Part shown: one piece after another, positions 58,183 to 64,000 of the stretch
Numbering within the stretch: the stretch's first letter is position 1
Layout: every line of letters starts with the position of its first letter
NCBI RefSeq assembly: GCF_020320395.1
Contig: NZ_JAEDAH010000043.1
Coordinates: 46,025 to 110,024, forward strand
Source of the DNA: Thalassolituus marinus
GTDB lineage: Bacteria > Pseudomonadota > Gammaproteobacteria > Pseudomonadales > Oceanobacteraceae
Reading direction: 5' to 3'
Length of the DNA: 64,000 nt
Program-made: the position numbers and the translations under genes
Notes under the pieces: model-generated
Database searches by the model: none
The model's input: the letters and a program-made list of their open reading frames with translations, nothing else
Told to the model about the DNA's origin: nothing

Positions 58183-59355
58183 GTGTCGATGGCCGGCGGG
58201 CGGAACATATCGGTGCGCCAGGACCATCGGGCCGGTGAGAAGCTATTCGTGGACTATGCCGGCCAGACCGTGCCCGTCATTGACCGCACCACCGGAGAGA
58301 TCCACGAGGCACAAGTCTTTGTCGCGGTGATGGGTGCATCCAATTACACCTACGCCGAAGCCACCTGGAGCCAGACATTGCCGGACTGGGTCGGCTCCCA
58401 CATCCGGACCTTCGAGTTCCTGGGCGGAGTGCCGGAACTGGTGGTTCCGGACAACCTCCGCTCCGGCGTCAGCAAGGCCCATCGCTACGAGCCGGATCTC
58501 AACCCAACCTATCAGGACATGGCCACCCATTATGGCGTGGCCGTTGTCCCGACAAGAGTTCGCAAGCCCCGTGATAAGGCTAAGGTAGAAGGCGGTGTAT
58601 TGATCGTCGAGCGCTGGATCCTGGCGGCGTTGCGCCATCGCCAGCACTTCTCCCTGGGGCAACTCAACGCCACCATCCGTGAACTGCTGGAGCGGCTCAA
58701 CAGCCGCCCCTTCCGCAAGTTGCCCGGCTGCCGGCGCGACCACTTCGAACAGCTGGATAAACCGGTTCTACAGCCGTTGCCGGCAGAACCGTATGTCTAC
58801 GCAGAGTGGAAGAAGGCTCGGGTGCATATCGACTACCACGTAGCCATCGACGGTCACTATTACTCAGTGCCCTACACCCTGATCAAGAAAGAGGTGGAGG
58901 TTCGCATCACCAACAACACCATCGAATGCTTTTACCGGGGCAACCGGATCGCCAGCCACCGGCGCTCAGACCAGAAGGGACGGCACACCACCATCGCCGC
59001 GCACATGCCCGAATCCCATCGCCAGGCTGGTGAGTGGTCGCCGGAACGACTCATCGCCTGGGCGGCCAAGACCGGACCGGCGACGGAGAAGCTTATCCGC
59101 ACCGCTCTGGGTGCCCGCAAACACCCTCAGCAGGCGTACCGCTCCTGTCTGGGCATTCTCCGGTTGGGGCAGAGCTACGGCGAGTCGCGGCTGGAGGCCG
59201 CCTGCCAGCGAGCCCTGATGCTGGGAAGCTGCCGCTACAAGAGCATTGAATCCATCCTCAAACACCGTCTGGATCAGCAGCCTCTGGAAGAGCAACAGGA
59301 ACTGGCCTTGCCCGATACCCACGACAACATCCGTGGCCCCGCCTACTACCACTGA
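58183..59355 (+). pseudogene. istA: IS21 transposase IstA, 5' truncated
   Basis: The 390-codon frame begins at a chance GTG, and homology to IstA starts at about codon 15. It keeps the DDE core ([26 protein letters not shown], and [16 protein letters not shown] with the Glu) and a C-terminal DNA-binding part. The N-terminal HTH domain, about 115 residues, is gone, so the transposase is not expected to bind its ends. Confidence 0.85.
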
Positions 59356-59367
59356 AGGATCTCTGAC

Positions 59368-60123
59368 ATGCTGAAACATCCCACACTGGACAAGCTCCAC
59401 GCCCTCAAACTGACCGGCATGGCCGCCGCCCTGGCGGATCAGTCGGCCACCCCCGACATCACCGATCTGAGCTTCGAGGAACGCCTCGGGCTGCTGGTCG
59501 ACCGGGAAATGACCGAGCGAGATAACCGGCGCATGACCAGCCGGTTGCGCCGGGCTAAGCTGCGGCACAATGCCATCCTCGAAGACCTGGATTACCGCTA
59601 TTCACGCGGCCTAGATAAAGGACTGGTCCAGTCGCTGGCCGGTTGCCAATGGGTGAAGGAACACCTGAATGTGCTCATCACCGGTCCCACCGGGGTCGGG
59701 AAAACTTGGCTGGCCTGTGCTCTGGCACATAAGGCCTGCCGGGAGGGTTACACCGCCCAGTACGTCCGCCTGACCCGACTGCTACGGGAGCTGACCATTG
59801 CCAAAGGCGATGGCCAATACTCAAAACTCCTGACGGATCTGGCCAAGGTCGACGTGCTGATCCTGGATGACTGGGGGCTGATGAAACTGAGCGCCGAGAA
59901 TCGGCGAGACTTGCTGGAGGTGCTGGAAGACCGGCATGGCAGGCGCTCCACCATTGCCACTAGCCAATTACCCATCGAGGAATGGCATGGCGTAATCGGT
60001 GACGCCACTCTGGCAGACGCCATTCTGGATCGGCTCGTACACAACGCCTACAAGATCAACCTGCGGGGCGAATCCATGCGAAAACAACAGGCAAAGTTGA
60101 CGGCCACCGAGACTTCGGAGTAA
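59368..60123 (+). CDS. istB: IS21 helper ATPase IstB
   Basis: 251 residues with the AAA+ ATPase marks of IstB: Walker A GPTGVGKTWLACALAHKAC, Walker B VDVLILDDWGLM and sensor STIATSQLPIEEWH. It starts 12 bases after istA. The gene looks intact although its partner is truncated. Confidence 0.92.
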   Translation: MLKHPTLDKLHALKLTGMAAALADQSATPDITDLSFEERLGLLVDREMTERDNRRMTSRLRRAKLRHNAILEDLDYRYSRGLDKGLVQSLAGCQWVKEHLNVLITGPTGVGKTWLACALAHKACREGYTAQYVRLTRLLRELTIAKGDGQYSKLLTDLAKVDVLILDDWGLMKLSAENRRDLLEVLEDRHGRRSTIATSQLPIEEWHGVIGDATLADAILDRLVHNAYKINLRGESMRKQQAKLTATETSE

Positions 60124-60153
60124 GAAGAGAAACCCCGCGTCGCTACGCTCCGA

Positions 60154-60215
60154 TGGGTGGCAGCCTTGCTCCGGTCCGGGTGGCAGGCTTCACATGGAAT
60201 GGGTGGCAACCTTCA
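60154..60215 (+). repeat. IS21 right-end repeats
   Basis: Three copies of GGGTGGCA(G/A) in the same direction near 60155, 60178 and 60203. Multiple terminal repeats are the usual IS21 end structure. Confidence 0.6.
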
Positions 60216-60319
60216 GCGGTTTACGCAATTTATGTTTGCAGCCTTGGTGGTGCACAAAAATGGTGCAGAAGGCGCTGGCAAACCTTAGTATCGCTACAAG
60301 TTGTTTATAGAGAAAAGTT

Positions 60320-63300
60320 ATGATTGATCAGGACGTACGCACCGCCTTTGATATTGTGTCCTGGAACCGGAGTTTGGAAACCGGCATTGATATCATTGAT
60401 CAGCAGCATCGACAGTTGGTTAAGCTGTTGAACGACTTGGCGCATCAATACGTTTATGGCCTGGAGCCAGACCAGCTCAAGGAGATCGTTGATGGCCTTG
60501 TGGATTATGCGGCCTACCACTTCGAGACCGAAGAGGGCTTGTGGGTTGAGGCGTTTGAAGGTGATGAATGGTTTACTCGGCATCACCGATCCCATGACGG
60601 GTTCGTGGGCAAAGTCCGCAGCATGCAGGCCCGGATAGAACAAAGCCCCAGTCTCGCCGGGGTGGATGATCTGCTGTCTTTTCTGGTCAGTTGGCTGGCC
60701 CATCACATCCTGCACGATGACAGAAGCATGGCGGTTGCGTTACTCGAAGTGCGCAAGGGTCACTCTTTGCCGGAGGCCAAGGCGACGTCGCACGAATCCA
60801 TGAGTGGTCAGGCCTCGGGTCTAATCCAGAGCGTGCTGAGTATGTATAAGCAGCTTTCGGGACGGACACTGGCACTGCAGCGAGAGGCCTACGCCCGGGA
60901 GTTGGCTGAGAAGAAACTGCGGGAGCAGGAAGATCACTGGAAATCGGTGTTGGGAGCGACCAACGATTCGCTTTGGGATTGGAATCTGGAGGTATTGGAT
61001 ACAGGCGATCCTGACGCGACGGCACGCCTCTTTGCCCACGTAGGACAGTCGGTTCATCCGGAGGATTGGCCGGCTCTGAAAGAGGATTTTCTGGCGCACT
61101 TGCTGGGCAAGACTGAAGTGTTCAGTCACCAGTACCGGGTGCTGGAAAATGACGGTGGTGAACGCTGGGTTCAGTCCCGGGGCAAGGTGATTGCTCATGA
61201 CGCCGACGGCCGCCCGTCACGCATTGTCGGTACTCAGACCGATATTACCGAGCGCAGAACCCAGGAGTTGATTCTTCAGCGGGAACGGGACACCCGTTTG
61301 CTGATCAGTGACTTTGCCTCGGACCTCATGGCCGCTTCCCCCGAGGAGTTTGATGGCGCTATTGAGCGCGCCTTGCAGCGAGCCGGCGCTTACATGGGCG
61401 CAGACCGCACCTATGTGTTTCTGGTCAATGAAGATCCTCGGTATATGAGCAACACCCATGAGTGGTGTGCAGCTGGCATCAGCCCCGAAATTGATAACCT
61501 CCAGAACATTCCCTCGAACCTGACGCCCTGGTGGTGGCAGCAATTACGCACCACCGGCCATGTACTGGTGCCCAGAGTGAGCGACCTGCCGCCTGCAGCT
61601 CATGCGGAACATGCCATCCTGGAAGCTCAGGACATTCAGTCAGTGTGTGTTTATCCGTTGCATATGCACGGTGAACTGGTCGGTTTCCTGGGCAATGATG
61701 CTGTGCGGGAAGAGCGGCATTGGGGGGCTGAGACTTTGCAGTTCCTGGAGCTCATGAGTGATCTGTTGAGCATTGCGCTGGAACACCGACAGGTACAGAA
61801 ACAAAGAGAACAGGCGGCGAGTCGTCTGGAGCGGGCAGAGCAGCAGGCCCATCTGGGGCACTGGAGTTACAAACTGGATTCTGGTGAGGCGTACTGGTCA
61901 CCAGAAGTGTTCCGGATCTTCGAGCGTAATCCGGAGGACTCAACGCCCACCTACGATACCTATCTCGACATGGTGCACCCGGAAGATCGCCAGAAAACCC
62001 ACGAGGCCTTCCAGCAAGCAAAAAATGAGGCAGTGTATCTGCACGCAGAACATCGGGTTTGCCTTGCGCCCGGGCAGATCAAATACCTGGAAGTTCGCGG
62101 TCAGTTTGAAACCGGTCCAGACGGCAAGCCGGCTCTGGTCGAAGGCACTATCCAGGACATCAGCGAAAAACCACGGCACCGGGAGCAGTTGCGCCGCCTG
62201 GCCTATGAAGATGCTCTGACCGGCCTGCCCAACCGCAGGGCGGTTGAGGACAGGCTGCGACGGGAGCTGGATCAGTGTGAACAGCGCCGTAGCCGTTTAG
62301 TTCTGGCCTTGCTGGACCTGGACAACTTCCGGGAAGCAAATGAACGCCATGGTCCGGCGCTGGGCGATGATGTGTTGGTGGCACTGAGCCAGCGCATGCG
62401 CACCGTTTGCGATGATCCGGCTGTGGTTGGGCGCATTGGTGGCGATGAATTCGTTATCCTTGTGCCGAGAATGAGCCCGGATGACGATAATTTTTTGATG
62501 TTTCGCCGGTTATTGGTGGCGATCAACGAGCCACTGGTTATGTCGGGGGTTGAAGTCAGAATTACCGCCAGTATTGGCGTTACCCAGTACCCGCAGCTCG
62601 AAAACGTCTCTGAAGAACAGTTGCTGCGCCAAGCCCAACAGGCACTTTTCCAGGCCAAGATGCAGGGTAAAAACCGGTTGGAACAATACGATGTCCAATG
62701 GGAACAGAGTACCCGTGCGTTGACCGGCAAGCTCCAGGCCATTCAGCAGGCTCTGTTGAATGAAGAATTCATTCTCTATTACCAGCCGAAGGTTAACATG
62801 GCCAAGGGCACCGTGCTCGGTGCTGAAGCTCTGATCCGCTGGCAGAAACCGGGAGGCGACATTGTGCCGCCGGGCGCGTTCCTTCCGGCGATTCAAGACC
62901 ATCCGCTGGAAATCGAGCTGGGGGACTGGGTGATTCGCACGGCATTGGCACAGGCGGAAGCCTGGCACGAACAGGGCCTGTCCCTGGAAGTCAGCGTGAA
63001 TGTGACCAGCTTGCAAATCCTCGAAGATAGCTTTATCAGCAAACTCCAGGCCGCACTTGACGCGCATCCCGGCATCGCCCCTGAGGTTTTGCAAATCGAA
63101 ATACTGGAAAGCAGTGCCTTGCACGATCTGGATAAGGTTTCCCGGGTGATGCAGGCATGCCGCAAACTGGGGGTTCGATTCGCGCTGGATGATTTTGGCA
63201 CGGGGTTCTCGTCACTTTCCTACCTCAAGCATCTGCCGGCGAATGTTTTGAAAATTGACCAGAGTTTCGTTCGCAACATGTTGGACGATTCGGATGACCT

Positions 63301-63868
63301 GTCGATTATTTCCGGCGTTGTCGGTATGTCTCAGGCTTTCGGTTTGCAGGTGCTTGCTGAGGGCATAGAAACCGAGCAGCACGGCGACCTTCTGTTGCGA
63401 CTGGGTTGCGAGCTGGGGCAGGGCTACGGTATCGCCCGGCCGATGAGGGCCGAAGATCTGCCGGAGTGGGTTCGTCACTGGCAGGCTTCCCATGCATGGC
63501 GGGAAGTGAAGCCTGTGGATTTTCATAATCTGCCCTTGTTGCACGCCGAGGTGGAACACCGTCACTGGGTCAATCAGCTGGAACAATGGCTGCGGGGCGA
63601 CATCGAGTCTCTTCCAGTTCTTGAATCCACCCAATGCAAGGTTGGCCGCTGGATCGAAAATAATGGATGGAACCGTTTTCGGGATAACCCCGTATTTACT
63701 CAATTGGTGGCTGATCATGAGCGTTTGCACCATCTTGGAGAAAAAGTGGTTGATGCTCGTGCGCGCAGCGATGAGGCGAAAGTTCATGAAATGCTGTCAA
63801 ACGCGTATGAATACAGAGATCGTGTTCTGGAAGCCTTGAAACGATTAGAGCAAACAACTGATAAGTAG
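60320..63868 (+). CDS. Hemerythrin-PAS-GAF-PAS-GGDEF-EAL-CZB c-di-GMP protein
   Basis: 1182 residues, no membrane segment. Order by eye: bacteriohemerythrin (residues 5-135, SWNRSLETGIDIIDQQHRQL, HFETEEGLW, HHRSHDGF), PAS (205-315), GAF (325-490), PAS (505-620), GGDEF (640-800, RIGGDEFVIL), EAL (815-1050, LGAEALIRW, DDFGTGFSSLSYL) and a C-terminal zinc-binding CZB domain (1065-1175, CKVGRW, HERLHHLG). Both catalytic motifs look intact. Hemerythrin would sense O2 or NO and CZB would sense zinc or oxidants such as hypochlorite. It lies between IS21 and the next IS. Confidence 0.88.
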   Translation: MIDQDVRTAFDIVSWNRSLETGIDIIDQQHRQLVKLLNDLAHQYVYGLEPDQLKEIVDGLVDYAAYHFETEEGLWVEAFEGDEWFTRHHRSHDGFVGKVRSMQARIEQSPSLAGVDDLLSFLVSWLAHHILHDDRSMAVALLEVRKGHSLPEAKATSHESMSGQASGLIQSVLSMYKQLSGRTLALQREAYARELAEKKLREQEDHWKSVLGATNDSLWDWNLEVLDTGDPDATARLFAHVGQSVHPEDWPALKEDFLAHLLGKTEVFSHQYRVLENDGGERWVQSRGKVIAHDADGRPSRIVGTQTDITERRTQELILQRERDTRLLISDFASDLMAASPEEFDGAIERALQRAGAYMGADRTYVFLVNEDPRYMSNTHEWCAAGISPEIDNLQNIPSNLTPWWWQQLRTTGHVLVPRVSDLPPAAHAEHAILEAQDIQSVCVYPLHMHGELVGFLGNDAVREERHWGAETLQFLELMSDLLSIALEHRQVQKQREQAASRLERAEQQAHLGHWSYKLDSGEAYWSPEVFRIFERNPEDSTPTYDTYLDMVHPEDRQKTHEAFQQAKNEAVYLHAEHRVCLAPGQIKYLEVRGQFETGPDGKPALVEGTIQDISEKPRHREQLRRLAYEDALTGLPNRRAVEDRLRRELDQCEQRRSRLVLALLDLDNFREANERHGPALGDDVLVALSQRMRTVCDDPAVVGRIGGDEFVILVPRMSPDDDNFLMFRRLLVAINEPLVMSGVEVRITASIGVTQYPQLENVSEEQLLRQAQQALFQAKMQGKNRLEQYDVQWEQSTRALTGKLQAIQQALLNEEFILYYQPKVNMAKGTVLGAEALIRWQKPGGDIVPPGAFLPAIQDHPLEIELGDWVIRTALAQAEAWHEQGLSLEVSVNVTSLQILEDSFISKLQAALDAHPGIAPEVLQIEILESSALHDLDKVSRVMQACRKLGVRFALDDFGTGFSSLSYLKHLPANVLKIDQSFVRNMLDDSDDLSIISGVVGMSQAFGLQVLAEGIETEQHGDLLLRLGCELGQGYGIARPMRAEDLPEWVRHWQASHAWREVKPVDFHNLPLLHAEVEHRHWVNQLEQWLRGDIESLPVLESTQCKVGRWIENNGWNRFRDNPVFTQLVADHERLHHLGEKVVDARARSDEAKVHEMLSNAYEYRDRVLEALKRLEQTTDK

Positions 63869-63916
63869 AAACTGAAGCTAAAGTTGGGCTCTTCTCGTAG
63901 ACCAGTTCTAAATAAA

Positions 63917-63978
63917 GGGTTCTACCCCGTTTTCACGGACACATCTAAAAGAGGCATAATGTGCCTGTAAGGAGTGTT
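63917..63978 (+). repeat. 62-bp IS terminus, copy 2
   Basis: Identical over all 62 bases to 41106-41167. It begins GGGTTCTACCCCGTTTTCAC and ends just before the orfA start, with AAGGAG as ribosome site. It is the left end of the element that runs off the window. Confidence 0.9.
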
Positions 63979-63979
63979 C

Positions 63980-64000
63980 ATGACCAAGCGAAGAAAATTC
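63980..64000 (+). CDS. IS3-like orfA (3' partial)
   Basis: The first seven codons, MTKRRKF, are the typical start of IS3-family OrfA transposase proteins. AAGGAG stands about 6 bases upstream. The rest is outside the window. Confidence 0.6.

Larger units (their letters stand above)
58200..60215 (+). mobile_element. IS21-family element, 5' truncated
   Basis: It holds the 3' part of istA, a complete istB and the right end. The left end and about the first 115 codons of istA are missing. The break is near 58200, where IstA homology ([14 protein letters not shown]) starts immediately after DNA belonging to the integrase upstream region. The right end keeps three GGGTGGCA repeats. Confidence 0.8.
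40380..64000. mobile_element. Mosaic genomic island (left edge near 40.4 kb, right edge not in window)
   Basis: From here on, the window contains two related integrase ends, two copies of an IS end, a truncated IS21, truncated toxin-antitoxin-like genes, a defence operon and many genes of unknown function. By contrast, the first 40 kb is a gapless metabolic region. No tRNA is seen at the left edge. A 21-base imperfect repeat (40385-40405 and 55128-55148, 4 mismatches) is a weak candidate for an attachment-site duplication. Confidence 0.7.

Noticed and set aside
1..64000. tRNA, rRNA or CRISPR arrays
   Set aside because: No cloverleaf-like, rRNA-like or regularly spaced repeat sequence was seen by eye on either strand.

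Overview
The window looks like chromosomal DNA from a marine gammaproteobacterium. A lineage near Oceanospirillales is my guess from gene content and gene style; I could not test it. Positions 1-40,300 form a compact region for anaerobic nitrate respiration and molybdenum-cofactor synthesis. Positions 40,380-64,000 form a mosaic island built from integrases, IS elements, a plasmid-defence operon and poorly known cargo. I see no rRNA, tRNA or CRISPR array.

Respiratory half. It begins with the end of a YtfE-type iron-sulfur repair protein and a small conserved protein. Then come ubiT (minus) and ubiU-ubiV-mogA (plus), which serve O2-independent ubiquinone synthesis and molybdopterin adenylation. 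A divergent NarK-like carrier and the sensor narX follow. The core operon narGHJI is followed by a parvulin-type isomerase and an outer-membrane porin, then the transporter narK, a CBS protein, a universal stress protein, a second nitrate carrier and nnrS. Class III ribonucleotide reductase (nrdG, nrdD) and a divergent phosphoketolase add anaerobic DNA-precursor and carbon metabolism. A minus-strand operon moaA-mobA-moaB-moaC-moaD-moaE sits behind a leader that matches the Moco RNA motif. narL-moeA-moeB follow on plus. A minus-strand set then encodes a TonB receptor, a NitT/TauT-type ABC transporter and a second NnrS protein behind a Fur-like box.

Regulation is readable. NarL-type 7-2-7 sites lie upstream of narG, nrdG and narL. 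FNR-type sites lie upstream of narK and nrdG, with a weaker one upstream of the phosphoketolase. The set reads as an FNR/NarXL regulon that links nitrate respiration, cofactor supply, quinone supply and dNTP synthesis.

Island half. The left edge is the 3' end of a tyrosine integrase with a coupled small gene. It is cut by a 62-bp IS end that recurs at the right end of the window. Inside are a translationally coupled four-gene Wadjet/MksBEFG-type anti-plasmid operon (jetABCD) flanked by strong palindromes, a wHTH gene whose partner is truncated, and an AbrB-like antitoxin without a toxin. Next comes an overlapping pair of very large recombinase-like proteins, one with an intact tyrosine-recombinase site and one degenerate. 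The cargo that follows includes an Xre/MbcA-like antitoxin, a lipoprotein and an HTH regulator that share a palindromic operator, a tiny Ldr-like membrane peptide, a LexA-type SOS box, a DUF4303 protein and a Ser-rich membrane protein. The island continues with a full integrase related to the left one, a 5'-truncated IS21 element, a 1182-residue hemerythrin-PAS-GAF-PAS-GGDEF-EAL-CZB signalling protein and the start of an IS3-like element.
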